Shown here piece by piece: positions 45,785-55,059 of a DNA stretch of 64,000 bases. The notes beneath the pieces are model-generated. The model saw only the letters and a program-made list of their open reading frames with translations, was not told the DNA's origin and made no database searches. Made by a program: the position numbers and the translations under genes. The DNA lies in NCBI RefSeq assembly GCF_024397895.1, contig NZ_CP073346.1, positions 2,852,001 to 2,916,000 of the forward strand, written 5' to 3'. The stretch's first letter is position 1. Each line of letters opens with the position of its first letter. Source of the stretch: Pseudomonas benzenivorans. GTDB lineage: Bacteria > Pseudomonadota > Gammaproteobacteria > Pseudomonadales > Pseudomonadaceae.

Positions 45785-47301
45785 AGAAGTCCACCGAACC
45801 GCTGCCGAGCGCCGACATCTGCCTGCTGCTGGAGGGCACTTGGCCCTACGTCCGCGGCGGCGTCTCGAGCTGGGTCAACCAGTTGATCCTGGGCCTGCCG
45901 GAGTTGACCTTCTCGGTGTTCTTCATCGGTGGCCAGCGCGAAGCCTACGGCAAGCGCCAGTACGCGATTCCGACCAACGTCCTGCACATCGAGGAGCACT
46001 TCCTCGAGAGCGCCTGGCAGCCCGGCGCCGCAGTGACGGCGGCGCGCCGCGAAGGGCCGCGAGAGGTGCTGGGCGACCTGCATCATTTCCTCCACCATCC
46101 CGACGAGCCGACCCCTGAGCAGGGGCAGGCGGTCCTGGCAATGCTCGCCAAGGGTTCCCTGAGCCTGGACGACGTGCTGCACAGCAAGGCCAGCTGGGAG
46201 GCCATCACCGATGGCTACGCGCGGCACTGCAGCGATCCTTCGTTCGTCAACTACTTCTGGACCCTGCGCACCATGCAGGCGCCCCTGCTGATGCTCGCCG
46301 AGGCGGCGCAGCGTCTGCCGCCGGCCCGGGTCTTGCACTCGATCTCCACCGGCTATGCCGGCCTGCTCGGCAGCATCCTGCAGCAGCGCTGGCAGTGCAG
46401 CTACCTGCTCAGCGAGCACGGGATCTACACCAAGGAGCGCAAGATCGACCTGGCCCAGGCCAGCTGGATCTCGGAAAACCCCGACGAAGCACTGAGCACC
46501 GGCCTGGATACCGAGGTCAGCTATATCCGCCGCCTGTGGATTCGCTTCTTCGAGCGCATCGGCCTGCTGGCCTACCACTCGGCCGAACCGATCATTGCCC
46601 TCTACGAAGGCAATCGCCAGCGGCAGATCGCCGATGGCGCCGAAGCGGCGCGCACCAAAGTCATCCCCAACGGCATCGCCATGGGCGGCTGGGACGGCGT
46701 CCTGGCGCGACGGCCGGAAGGCATTCCGCCGGTGGTGGGGCTGATCGGCCGGGTGGTGCCGATCAAGGACCTGAAGACCTTTATCCGGGCGATGCGTTCG
46801 GTGGTCAGCGCCATCCCCGAGGCCGAGGGCTGGATAGTCGGGCCGCAGGAGGAGGACCCCGACTATGCCCAGGAGTGCCATAGCCTGGTGACCAGCCTGG
46901 GCCTGGAAGGCAAGGTCAAATTCCTCGGCTTCCAGAAGATCCATGAGGTGATGCCCAAGCTCGGCCTGATGGTGCTGACCTCGATCAGCGAGGCGCAGCC
47001 GCTGGTGATTCTCGAAGCCTGGGCCGCGGGCACGCCTGTGGTCAGCACCGATGTGGGTTCCTGCCGCGAGCTGATCGAGGGCGCCGACGAAGAGGACCGC
47101 GCCCTCGGCAGTGCGGGTGAGGTGGTGGCCATTGCCGATCCACAGGCGACCGCGCGGGCGATCCTCGACCTGCTGAGCAACCCACAGCGCTGGCAGGCCG
47201 CCCAGGCCGTCGGCCTGACCCGGGTCAACCGCTACTACACCGAGGACCTCATGCTCGAGCGCTATCGCAACCTCTACCAACAGGCCATGGGGGCCGTCTG
47301 A
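45781..47301 (+). CDS. pelF: Pel glycosyltransferase PelF (GT4)
   Basis: A 506-residue cytoplasmic glycosyltransferase of GT-B fold. The N-terminal LLLEGTWPYVRGGVSSWVNQ is the PelF opening. The C-terminal nucleotide-sugar site has VIPNGIAM, GRVVPIKDLKTFI, and the EX7E motif with Glu404 and Glu412. It polymerises the N-acetylgalactosamine-rich Pel chain from a UDP-sugar. It works with PelD, PelE and PelG at the inner membrane. Overlap of 4 bp with pelE suggests coupled translation. Confidence 0.96.
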   Translation: MKKSTEPLPSADICLLLEGTWPYVRGGVSSWVNQLILGLPELTFSVFFIGGQREAYGKRQYAIPTNVLHIEEHFLESAWQPGAAVTAARREGPREVLGDLHHFLHHPDEPTPEQGQAVLAMLAKGSLSLDDVLHSKASWEAITDGYARHCSDPSFVNYFWTLRTMQAPLLMLAEAAQRLPPARVLHSISTGYAGLLGSILQQRWQCSYLLSEHGIYTKERKIDLAQASWISENPDEALSTGLDTEVSYIRRLWIRFFERIGLLAYHSAEPIIALYEGNRQRQIADGAEAARTKVIPNGIAMGGWDGVLARRPEGIPPVVGLIGRVVPIKDLKTFIRAMRSVVSAIPEAEGWIVGPQEEDPDYAQECHSLVTSLGLEGKVKFLGFQKIHEVMPKLGLMVLTSISEAQPLVILEAWAAGTPVVSTDVGSCRELIEGADEEDRALGSAGEVVAIADPQATARAILDLLSNPQRWQAAQAVGLTRVNRYYTEDLMLERYRNLYQQAMGAV

Positions 47302-47302
47302 A

Positions 47303-48673
47303 ATGGCCGGTATCGGTTTCGAACTGCGCAAGATCCTCGCCCGCGACTCCTACTCGGCAACCCTGCGGGCCTACGTTTACGCCGGCCTGATCAGTTCGGG
47401 TCCCTGGGTGCTGTCGATCATCAGCGTGATGCTGATCGGCGTGCTGAGCCTGGGCGTGGTGGTGCCGGAGCTGCTGATTCGCCAGTTCCTGGTCACCGTG
47501 ACCTACCTGATGGCCGGCTCGCTGATCTTCACCGGTGGCGCCCAGCTGTTCTTCACCCGTTTCATTTCCGACCGTTTGTTCGAGAAGCGCAGCGACCTGA
47601 TCCTGCCCAATCTGGTCGGCATCCTGCTGCTGGTGACCCTGTCGTCGGGCGTGCTGGCGGTGCTTACGCTGGCGCTGCTGTTCGACCAGCCGTTGCTCTA
47701 CCGCCTGCTGGTACTGGCCAACTTCGTGGTGCTGTGCAACCTGTGGCTGGTGATCATCTTCCTATCCGGGATGAAGGCCTATAACCGCATCCTGCTGGTG
47801 ATGCTGGCCGGCTATACCCTGATGGTGATCTGCGCCCTGCTGCTGCGTTTCATGAAGATGGAGGGCCTGTTGCTGGCGCTGCTGATCGGGCATGCCAGCC
47901 TGCTGTTCATGTACCTCTACGACATCCTGCGCGAGTACCCGGCGCCGCGCCTGGTGGCCTTCGACTTCCTCGACCGGCGCCAGGTGTTTGTCAGCCTGGT
48001 GGTCACGGGCCTGTGCTACAACCTCGGCATCTGGATCGACAAATTCATCTTCTGGTTCAACCCCAACACCTCGGACCAGGTCATCGGCCCGCTGCGCGCG
48101 TCGATTCTCTACGACTTGCCGATCTTTCTCGCCTACCTGGCGATCATTCCCGGCATGGCGGTGTTCCTGGTGCGCATCGAAACCGACTTCGCGGAATGGT
48201 ACGAGCGGGTCTATGCGGCGATTCGCGGCGGCGAAACCCTGCAGCACATCGGCCAGTTGAAGGAGCAGATGATCCTCGCCATCCGTCAGGGGCTGCTGGA
48301 AATCTGCAAGGTCCAGGGGCTGACCGTGGTCCTGCTGTTCCTGCTCGGGCCGCAACTGCTGGAGTGGCTGGGGATTTCCTCCTACTACCTGCCGCTGTTC
48401 TACGTCGACCTGATAGGGGTGAGCGTGCAGGTGGTGTTCATGGCCCTGCTCAACGTGTTCTTCTACCTCGACAAGCGCGTCATCGTCATGCAGTTGTGCC
48501 TGCTGTTCGTGGGGCTCAATGGTGTCTTGACCCTGCTCAGCCAGTATCTGGGGCCGAGCTTCTTCGGTTACGGCTTCACACTGTCGCTGCTGATCTGCGT
48601 GCTGATCGGCCTGGCGCGCCTGACCCGCTCCCTGGACGATCTCGAGTACGAGACCTTCATGCTCAGTCGCTAG
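47303..48673 (+). CDS. pelG: Pel inner-membrane transporter PelG
   Basis: A 456-residue polytopic membrane protein with about twelve spans, related to the MATE/MOP flippases. The conserved start MAGIGFELRKILARDSYSAT and the segment LGIWIDKFIFWFNP are typical of PelG. It is thought to carry the growing chain across the inner membrane. It starts 1 bp after pelF and closes the operon; only 8 bp separate it from the convergent YheT-like gene, with no terminator hairpin seen. Confidence 0.95.
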   Translation: MAGIGFELRKILARDSYSATLRAYVYAGLISSGPWVLSIISVMLIGVLSLGVVVPELLIRQFLVTVTYLMAGSLIFTGGAQLFFTRFISDRLFEKRSDLILPNLVGILLLVTLSSGVLAVLTLALLFDQPLLYRLLVLANFVVLCNLWLVIIFLSGMKAYNRILLVMLAGYTLMVICALLLRFMKMEGLLLALLIGHASLLFMYLYDILREYPAPRLVAFDFLDRRQVFVSLVVTGLCYNLGIWIDKFIFWFNPNTSDQVIGPLRASILYDLPIFLAYLAIIPGMAVFLVRIETDFAEWYERVYAAIRGGETLQHIGQLKEQMILAIRQGLLEICKVQGLTVVLLFLLGPQLLEWLGISSYYLPLFYVDLIGVSVQVVFMALLNVFFYLDKRVIVMQLCLLFVGLNGVLTLLSQYLGPSFFGYGFTLSLLICVLIGLARLTRSLDDLEYETFMLSR

Positions 48674-48681
48674 GGCGCGCG

Positions 48682-49674
48682 CTATTGGCCGGCGGCTCTG
48701 GCCGCCAGCCACTGCGGGATGCGCCGCTCCAGGTAATAGCCCGGGCGCCGTGGCGAACCGTCGACGAAGCCGACGTGACCGCCGTGGGCGTGCAGTTCGA
48801 ACTGGATGCTCGGCGCCAGCTCCCCCGGCTCCGGCAGGCTGTGGCGGAACACGAAGGGGTCGTCGGCGGCCTGGATGATCAGCGTCGGGGTGTGGATGCG
48901 GCCGAGGAAGTAGCGGCTCGAGGCGCGCCTGTAATAGTCCTGGGCATCGCTGAATCCGTGCAGCGGCGCGGTGATTCGCCCGTCGAAGTCCCAGAAGGTG
49001 CGCATGCCGTCCAGTGGGCCGAGGCGTTCCAGGGTCGACAGGCGATCGGCCTGGCCCAGGTCGGCGAACAGCCGCTGCTTGCTGCGCACGTAGGCGACCA
49101 TCTCGCGCATGAAGTGCGCCTGGTAGACCCGGGAGAAGCCCTGGCCGATGCGGTCGGCACACTGGTCCAGGCGAAACGGCACGGACACCGCCACCGCGCC
49201 GCGCAACTGACTGGCGTTGCCGGCTTCGCCGAGGTGTTTGAGCAACACGTTGCCGCCCAGGGAGTAGCCGACCGCGTACAGCGGCGCCAGGGGCCGTTGC
49301 GCGCAGAGGTGGGCGATGGTTTCCGCCAGGTCCTCGCTGGCGCCGGAGTGGTAGCCGCGCGCCAGCAGGTTGGGCTCCCCGGAGCAGCCGCGCCAGTTCA
49401 ATGCCACGCTCGCCCAGCCCCGGGCGGCCAGGGCCAGTTGCAGCCCCACCACATAGCGCGAGTCGGACGAGCCGGTCAGTCCGTGCAACACCAGCACCAG
49501 GGGCGCGGTGGCACTGTGCGGGCCATGCCAGTCGAGGTCGAGGAAATCGCCGTCCGCCAGCCACAGGCGCTCGCGCCGGCGCCTCAGCGCCGCCGGCTTG
49601 CGGCACAGCGGGTTCCACAGCGTCTGCAGGTGCGGGCCGGGCAGCCACCAGGCGGGTTTGAAGGTTATGGGCAT
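48682..49674 (-). CDS. YheT-like alpha/beta hydrolase
   Basis: 330 residues. The PAWWLPGPHLQTLW start, the LVLHGLTGSSDSRY oxyanion region, nucleophile GYSLGG, the acid in AADDPFVF, and the histidine in HGGHVGFVDG make a complete catalytic triad of the YheT/ABHD1-3 family (esterases or lipases of unknown substrate). ATG 49674 is chosen because homologues begin just before the PAWW motif; ATG 49689 would add five residues. It is convergent with pelG. Confidence 0.85.
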   Translation of the reverse strand: MPITFKPAWWLPGPHLQTLWNPLCRKPAALRRRRERLWLADGDFLDLDWHGPHSATAPLVLVLHGLTGSSDSRYVVGLQLALAARGWASVALNWRGCSGEPNLLARGYHSGASEDLAETIAHLCAQRPLAPLYAVGYSLGGNVLLKHLGEAGNASQLRGAVAVSVPFRLDQCADRIGQGFSRVYQAHFMREMVAYVRSKQRLFADLGQADRLSTLERLGPLDGMRTFWDFDGRITAPLHGFSDAQDYYRRASSRYFLGRIHTPTLIIQAADDPFVFRHSLPEPGELAPSIQFELHAHGGHVGFVDGSPRRPGYYLERRIPQWLAARAAGQ

Positions 49675-49773
49675 GGACCGTGTCTGCATGCTGAAATCAG
49701 GCCGCTGCTTGATCCGAGGCGAGTGTGTCCGGATTGTCCGCGCCGCTTCGGGCTTGCGGCAATGCCGGCTTTT

Positions 49774-49992
49774 TCAGTGCCGACGCTTGCGCAGTATGCG
49801 CCAGGCACACCAGGCAAGTACCAGCAGGGCGGCAATGCGCTGGTTGGCCAGGCCGATGGTGATACCGAGGTTCGGGTTGTGCGGTATCGAACGTGCCAGG
49901 TGGAGCGCAATTTCCTGCTGACTGAACAGCACCGGCAACGCCAGTGCGATCAGCAGCAGGTAGGGCAGGTGGGTGTAGATGAAATCCTTCAT
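49774..49992 (-). CDS. Small two-span membrane protein of unknown function
   Basis: 72 residues, start MKDFIYTHLPYLLLIALALPVLF. Two hydrophobic spans (about 8-25 and 46-66) surround a short polar loop, and the tail is basic (WRILRKRRH). The ATG overlaps the rsmD stop codon (TCAT on the plus strand at 49989-49992), so it is translated from the rsmD transcript. No function is known to me. Confidence 0.6.
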   Translation of the reverse strand: MKDFIYTHLPYLLLIALALPVLFSQQEIALHLARSIPHNPNLGITIGLANQRIAALLVLAWCAWRILRKRRH

Positions 49993-50582
49993 CCGCGCTG
50001 CCACAAGGCGTAGTACACCTGACCGGCCTGTTTCTCCCGGTGCAGCCGCCAGTTGCCGGGCAGGCCCAGGTTAGAGGGCGGCGTTTCGCTCTCGCTGTAG
50101 ATCCAGGCGTGGGGGCTGAGCCAGCCGCGACTTTCCAGCAGGTTGCAGATCGGCGGCAGCAGGCCCTGGTGGAACGGCGGATCGAGGAACACCAGGTCGA
50201 AGGCCGTGGTCGGCTGCTGCTGCAGGTAGGCGAGGGCGTCGGCCTGCAGCAGCTGGCCGTGCTCGCAGCGCAGGGTCTGCAGGTGGCCGCGCAGGGCGGC
50301 CACCGAGTCCGGGTTGAGGTCCAGGGCCAGGGCGCTGCTGGCGCCACGGGACAGCGCCTCCAGATAGAGGGCGCCGCTGCCGGCGAAGGGGTCGAGCACC
50401 CGTGCGCCCTCGACATAGGGCGCCAGCCAGTTGAACAGGGTCTCACGCACGCGGTCGGGCGTGGGGCGCAGACTCGGGCCATCGGGGAAGGCGAAGCGGC
50501 GCGAGCGCCACTCGCCGCCGATGATCCGTAACTGGCCCTGGCCGCCATGGGCCTTGGCGGGTTTGACGGGGGATCTGGGCAT
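49989..50582 (-). CDS. rsmD: 16S rRNA m2G966 methyltransferase
   Basis: 197 residues. Motifs are LRIIGGEWRSRRF, RPTPDRVRETLFNWL, the SAM-binding RVLDPFAGSGALYLEALSRG, and the catalytic DPPF (in LVFLDPPFHQG). This is the RsmD family, which methylates G966 of 16S rRNA. It is third in a minus-strand operon after the two M16 peptidase genes, with single-base stop/start overlap to the gene before it. The association of rsmD with ftsY and M16 genes is common in gammaproteobacteria. Confidence 0.95.
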   Translation of the reverse strand: MPRSPVKPAKAHGGQGQLRIIGGEWRSRRFAFPDGPSLRPTPDRVRETLFNWLAPYVEGARVLDPFAGSGALYLEALSRGASSALALDLNPDSVAALRGHLQTLRCEHGQLLQADALAYLQQQPTTAFDLVFLDPPFHQGLLPPICNLLESRGWLSPHAWIYSESETPPSNLGLPGNWRLHREKQAGQVYYALWQRG

Positions 50583-52048
50583 CAGTGCTCCGGAACGCCG
50601 GTGGGTTGCTCGGCGGGCTTGTCGCTCGGTGGTGGCAGCGGTTGCTGCGCCACGTCCGGACCGGCGGTGACGATCACCAGGGAATCGGGGTCGAGGTGCC
50701 TGGCCATCGCCGCCTTGACCTGCTCGACGTCGAGGGCCTGGACCTGGGCCATGAAGGTCTCCAGGTAGTCCAGCGGCAGGTCGTAGAAGCCGATGGTGCC
50801 GAGCTGGCCGACGATCGCCGCGTTGCTCGCGGTGGAAAGCGGAAAGCTGCCCGCCAGCTCGCGCTTGGTGTCGTCCAGTTCCTTCTGTGTCGGGCCTTCT
50901 TCCAGGTAGTCGCGCAGCAGGTCCTTGACCAGCTGCAGGGTGCCAGCGCTGAGTTCGGCGCGGGTCTGCAGGTTGATCATGAAGGGGCCGCGCGCCTGCA
51001 TGGCGCTGAAGCCGGAGTAGACGCCGTAGGTCAGACCGCGTTTCTCCCGCACCTCCTCCATCAGCCGGGTGCCGAAGCCGCCGCCGCCGAAGATCTGGTT
51101 GCCCAGGTAGAGGGCGGCGTAGTCCGGATCGCGGCGGTCGATGCCGAGCTGGGCGAGCATCAGGTGGGTCTGCTCGGACGGGAAGTCGATGTGACTGGCG
51201 CCGGCCTGCGGAGGCTCCGGCTGGGCGATGCGTGGCAATGCCGGGCCTTTCGGCAGGGCCGCCGATACCTGGGCGACGAGGGCCTCGGCCTCGCTGCGCG
51301 AGAGGTCGCCGACCAGGGCGATCACCGCATTGCCGGCGGCGTAGGCTTTGGCGTGAAAGGCCTGCAGCTGCTCGCGACCGATCGCCGGGATCGACGTTTC
51401 GTTGCCGTCGCTGGGATGGGCGTAGGGATGCTCGCCGTACAGGCGCTGGAACAGCTCCAGGCTGGCCAACTTGCCGGGGTCCTGCTTCTGGTACTCGAAG
51501 CCGGCCATCACCTGGTTCTTGATCCGCCCCAGGGCGTCCTCGGGGAAGGTCGGCTGGCCGACCACCGTGGCGAACAGCTTCAGCGCCGGCTCGCGGATCT
51601 CGGGCGCGCTGAGGGCGCGCAGGCTGGCCACCGCCATGTCGCGATAGGCGCCGTTGCTGAACTGGGCGCCGAGGTTCTCGAAGCCGGCGGCGATGGCGCC
51701 GACGTCCTTGCCCGGCACGCCCTCGTTGAGCATGGCGTTGGTCAGCATGGCCAGGCCCGGCACGCCGTCATCCTGGCTGCTGCCGGCGGCGAAGGTCAGG
51801 CGCAGGTCGAACATCGGCAGCTGGGGGGCGGCGACGAACAGCACCTTGGCGCCCTCGGCGGTTTGCCAGGTCTGAATCTGCAGGTCGCGGCGCGTCGGTG
51901 CCTGGCCGTTCAGTTCGGTGAGGGATTCCAGCTTGCCGGCCTCGGCCGGCTTGGCGGGCGGCGCGGCGGCGTCCTCGCGGGTGACCGTCAGCAGCACCAA
52001 CAGCGCCAGGCCCAGGAGGCCATAGCGCAGAGCGTTGCGTTCATTCAT
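50582..52048 (-). CDS. M16-family peptidase-like protein, apparently without the zinc site
   Basis: A 488-residue exported or membrane-anchored protein (hydrophobic N-terminus GLLGLALLVLLTV) with two M16 halves. The HxxEH zinc-binding motif is absent from the first half: the corresponding place reads GLAMLTNAMLNEG. The R/Y motif region of the second half (EVREKRGLTYGVYSGF) is kept. Such inactive members pair with an active M16 subunit, as in mitochondrial processing peptidase. Its start, with GGAGG upstream, overlaps the active gene by 8 bp, which supports a heterodimer. Confidence 0.85.
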   Translation of the reverse strand: MNERNALRYGLLGLALLVLLTVTREDAAAPPAKPAEAGKLESLTELNGQAPTRRDLQIQTWQTAEGAKVLFVAAPQLPMFDLRLTFAAGSSQDDGVPGLAMLTNAMLNEGVPGKDVGAIAAGFENLGAQFSNGAYRDMAVASLRALSAPEIREPALKLFATVVGQPTFPEDALGRIKNQVMAGFEYQKQDPGKLASLELFQRLYGEHPYAHPSDGNETSIPAIGREQLQAFHAKAYAAGNAVIALVGDLSRSEAEALVAQVSAALPKGPALPRIAQPEPPQAGASHIDFPSEQTHLMLAQLGIDRRDPDYAALYLGNQIFGGGGFGTRLMEEVREKRGLTYGVYSGFSAMQARGPFMINLQTRAELSAGTLQLVKDLLRDYLEEGPTQKELDDTKRELAGSFPLSTASNAAIVGQLGTIGFYDLPLDYLETFMAQVQALDVEQVKAAMARHLDPDSLVIVTAGPDVAQQPLPPPSDKPAEQPTGVPEH

Positions 52049-53396
52049 CACGCGCCTCCTCGGGCAGGACATGGGCGACGCTGAGGCGGTCGCGGGTGAA
52101 GAAGGTGCGGGCGGCGCTCTGGATGTCGGCCGGGGTGACCGCTTCCAGCTCGGCCAGCTCCTGATCGATCAGTTGCCAGGACAGGCCGACGGTTTCCAGC
52201 TGGCCGATGGTGGTGGCCTGGCTGGTGATCGAGTCGCGGTCGTAGACCAGCTCGGCGATGACCTGGGCGCGCACCCGCGCCAGCTCCTCGGCCGAAGGCG
52301 GGCTCTGCTGCAGGTCCTGCAGCTCGCGCCACAGGCCGGCTTCCGCCTGTTCCAGGCTCTTGCCGGTCTGCACGTTGGGGGTGGCGGACAGCACGAACAG
52401 GCTGTCGCCGCGGGCGTAGGCGTTGTACCAGGCGGATGCGCCGGAAACCAGTTCCTGGCCGCGCTCCAGACGAGACGGCAGGCGCGCGCTGTAGCCGCCG
52501 TCGAGCAGGGTGGCGATCAGGCGCAGGGCATGCACCTGGCGCGGCTGCTCGGCGGTGGCCAGGCCGGGCACGTTGAAACCCATCAGCAGGCTGGGCAGCT
52601 GGGTCTTCAGGTGCAGGGTGAGGCGCCGCTCTCCAGGGGCCGGCAGTTCGCGCGGGGGCTTGGCGCTCGGCACGGGGCGACGGGGAATGGGGCCGAAGTA
52701 GCGCTCGGCGAGCTTATGCACCTCGTCGGCCGTTACGTCGCCGACCACCACCAGGGTGGCGTTGTTCGGCGCATACCAGGCCTGATACCAGGCGCGCAGC
52801 TCCTCGACGCTCATGCGTTCGAGGTCGGCCATCCAGCCGATGGTCGGGGTGTGGTAGCCGCTGGCCGGGTAAGCCATGGCCTTGAAGCGTTCGTAGGCCT
52901 TGCCCGAGGGTTTGTCTTCGGTGCGCAGGCGGCGCTCTTCCTTGATCACTTCGATTTCGCGCTGGAACTCGTCGGCCGGCAGGCGCAGGCTGGCCAGGCG
53001 GTCGGCTTCCAGCTCCAGGGCCACCGCCAGGCGGTCGCGGGCCAGCACCTGGTAGTAGGCGGTGTAGTCGTCGCTGGTGAAGGCGTTCTCCTCGGCGCCC
53101 AGCTCGCGCAGGATGCGCGAGGCCTCGCCGGGGGCGATCTTGTCGCTGCCCTTGAACATCATGTGCTCCAGGGCGTGGGACAAACCGGTCTGGCCGGGCG
53201 TCTCGTAGCTGGAGCCGACCTTGTACCAGATCTGCGACACCACCACGGGGGCGCGATGGTCCTCGCGGACGATGACCTTGAGGCCATTGTCCAGGCTGAA
53301 TTCGTGGGTCGGTTGGGGGGCGGCGGCGAGCGCCATCAGCGGCATGCAGAGTGCGCCGAGGACTGCGGCGACGGCGCGGCGGGCAATCATATTCAT
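52041..53396 (-). CDS. M16-family zinc metallopeptidase, active subunit
   Basis: 451 residues with a signal peptide (about 1-26, ending ALAAA). The inverted zinc motif is HALEH (74-78) and the downstream glutamate lies in EVIKEERR (about 153). The second half, with AWYQAWYAPNNATLVVVGDV and LETVGLSW, completes the clamshell. It probably degrades peptides in the periplasm together with its inactive partner. It is divergent from ftsY across about 206 bp. Confidence 0.9.
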   Translation of the reverse strand: MNMIARRAVAAVLGALCMPLMALAAAPQPTHEFSLDNGLKVIVREDHRAPVVVSQIWYKVGSSYETPGQTGLSHALEHMMFKGSDKIAPGEASRILRELGAEENAFTSDDYTAYYQVLARDRLAVALELEADRLASLRLPADEFQREIEVIKEERRLRTEDKPSGKAYERFKAMAYPASGYHTPTIGWMADLERMSVEELRAWYQAWYAPNNATLVVVGDVTADEVHKLAERYFGPIPRRPVPSAKPPRELPAPGERRLTLHLKTQLPSLLMGFNVPGLATAEQPRQVHALRLIATLLDGGYSARLPSRLERGQELVSGASAWYNAYARGDSLFVLSATPNVQTGKSLEQAEAGLWRELQDLQQSPPSAEELARVRAQVIAELVYDRDSITSQATTIGQLETVGLSWQLIDQELAELEAVTPADIQSAARTFFTRDRLSVAHVLPEEARDE

Positions 53397-53602
53397 TAAC
53401 TGTCGACCTGTCGGGCGGCCCGCTTGGACTTAGCGTCGGCGGGCGCGGAGGTGCTAGGATACTCATCCGTTTTACCGGCGGCCATGCCTGTTAAGCCAGC
53501 TGAAAACTGTTGCGCAACTTCTCTCGAGGTTATCTGCGCGGCTTTTGCGATGTTTTCAGACCAGCCTAGCGGCGCGTCGCTCCTTTGAGATAGCCGTCCT
53601 CC

Positions 53603-55057
53603 ATGTTTGGTTCCAACGACGACAAGAAGACTCCCGCCACACCTGCGGCCGAGCAACCTGCCGAGAAAGGCGCGGACAAGACTGCGGAAAAGAAGGGCCT
53701 GTTCGGCTGGCTGCGCAAGAAGCCGCAGGCGCCTGCCGACAACGCCGCGCCTAACGCTCCCGAGCCATCTCCTGCTGCCGACGTGGCGCAGGTGCCGGCA
53801 GCAGAGCAACCGGTACCTGCGCCGCTTGCTCCGCCTGCCGATAGCGCCGTGTCCGCGGCCGCTGAACCGTCTCCCCAGGCCGCTTCCGCAGAGGCACCGC
53901 CAGCCACCGAACCGCCTGCGGCGCCGTCCGCCGGCTACCTGCCAGAGGCGCCGGCCGCCCCGCAATCTGCGCCGGGGTCGACGCCAGCCGCAGCGCCCAG
54001 CGCCTCGCGCTTTCGCATCAACGCCGGTAGCGAGGTGCTGCACACGCCGCTGCCGACCCCTGCGCCCGAGCCCGCCGAGCCGCCTCCGCCAGTGGTCGTG
54101 GCGCCGGTCGAGCAGGCCAAGCCCGGCGACAACCAGGGCGGCTGGTTCGCCCGTCTCAAGCAGGGCCTGTCGAAGACCAGCGCCAGCCTCGGCGAGGGCA
54201 TGGCCAGCCTGTTTCTCGGCAAGAAGGCGATCGACGACGACCTGCTCGACGAGATCGAGACCCGCCTGTTGATGGCCGACGTCGGCGTCGAGGCCACGAC
54301 GGCGATCATCCAGAGCCTGACCCAGAAGGTCGCGCGCAAGCAGCTGACCGACAGCGGCGCGCTCTACCAGGCGCTGCAGGGGGAGCTGACCGCGCTGCTC
54401 AAGCCGGTCGAACAGCCGTTGCGCATCGACCACGCCAAGCGTCCCTACGTGATCCTGGTGGTCGGGGTGAATGGCGTCGGCAAGACCACCACCATCGGCA
54501 AGCTGGCGAAGAAGCTGCAACTGGAAGGCAACAAGGTGATGCTGGCCGCCGGCGACACCTTCCGCGCCGCGGCGGTGGAGCAGCTGCAGGTGTGGGGCGA
54601 GCGCAACCAGATCGCGGTGATCGCCCAGCACACCGGCGCCGACTCCGCCTCGGTGATCTTCGATGCGGTGCAGGCCGCCAAGGCCCGCGGCATGGACGTG
54701 CTGATCGCCGATACGGCCGGGCGCCTGCACACCAAAGACAACCTGATGGAAGAGCTGAAGAAGGTGCGCCGGGTGATCGGTAAGCTGGACGACAGCGCGC
54801 CCCATGAAGTGCTGCTGGTGCTGGATGCCGGCACCGGGCAGAACGCCATCAACCAGACCAAGCAGTTCAATCAGACGGTCAGCCTCAGCGGTCTGGTGCT
54901 GACCAAGCTGGACGGCACCGCCAAGGGCGGGGTGATTTTCGCCCTGGCCAAGCAGTTCGGTTTGCCGATCCGCTATATCGGCGTCGGTGAAGGCATCGAC
55001 GACCTGCGCACCTTCGAGGCCGAAGCCTTCGTCCAGGCGCTGTTCGCGGAGAAATAG
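53603..55057 (+). CDS. ftsY: Signal recognition particle receptor FtsY
   Basis: 484 residues. The N-terminal 165 residues are a low-complexity Ala/Pro/Glu-rich region, with a basic-hydrophobic patch KKGLFGWLRKK (about 30-40) that may touch the membrane. The NG domain (about 175-484) has GVNGVGKTTTIGKLA, the TFRAAAVEQL insert, DTAGR and TKLDGTAKGG. It docks SRP-bound ribosomes at the inner membrane. First gene of ftsY-ftsE-ftsX; 2 bp separate it from ftsE. Confidence 0.97.
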   Translation: MFGSNDDKKTPATPAAEQPAEKGADKTAEKKGLFGWLRKKPQAPADNAAPNAPEPSPAADVAQVPAAEQPVPAPLAPPADSAVSAAAEPSPQAASAEAPPATEPPAAPSAGYLPEAPAAPQSAPGSTPAAAPSASRFRINAGSEVLHTPLPTPAPEPAEPPPPVVVAPVEQAKPGDNQGGWFARLKQGLSKTSASLGEGMASLFLGKKAIDDDLLDEIETRLLMADVGVEATTAIIQSLTQKVARKQLTDSGALYQALQGELTALLKPVEQPLRIDHAKRPYVILVVGVNGVGKTTTIGKLAKKLQLEGNKVMLAAGDTFRAAAVEQLQVWGERNQIAVIAQHTGADSASVIFDAVQAAKARGMDVLIADTAGRLHTKDNLMEELKKVRRVIGKLDDSAPHEVLLVLDAGTGQNAINQTKQFNQTVSLSGLVLTKLDGTAKGGVIFALAKQFGLPIRYIGVGEGIDDLRTFEAEAFVQALFAEK

Positions 55058-55059
55058 GG

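Noticed and set aside
45694..47331. Minus-strand open frame (545 codons) opposite pelF
   Set aside because: pelF carries the GT4 motifs; the antisense frame has none.
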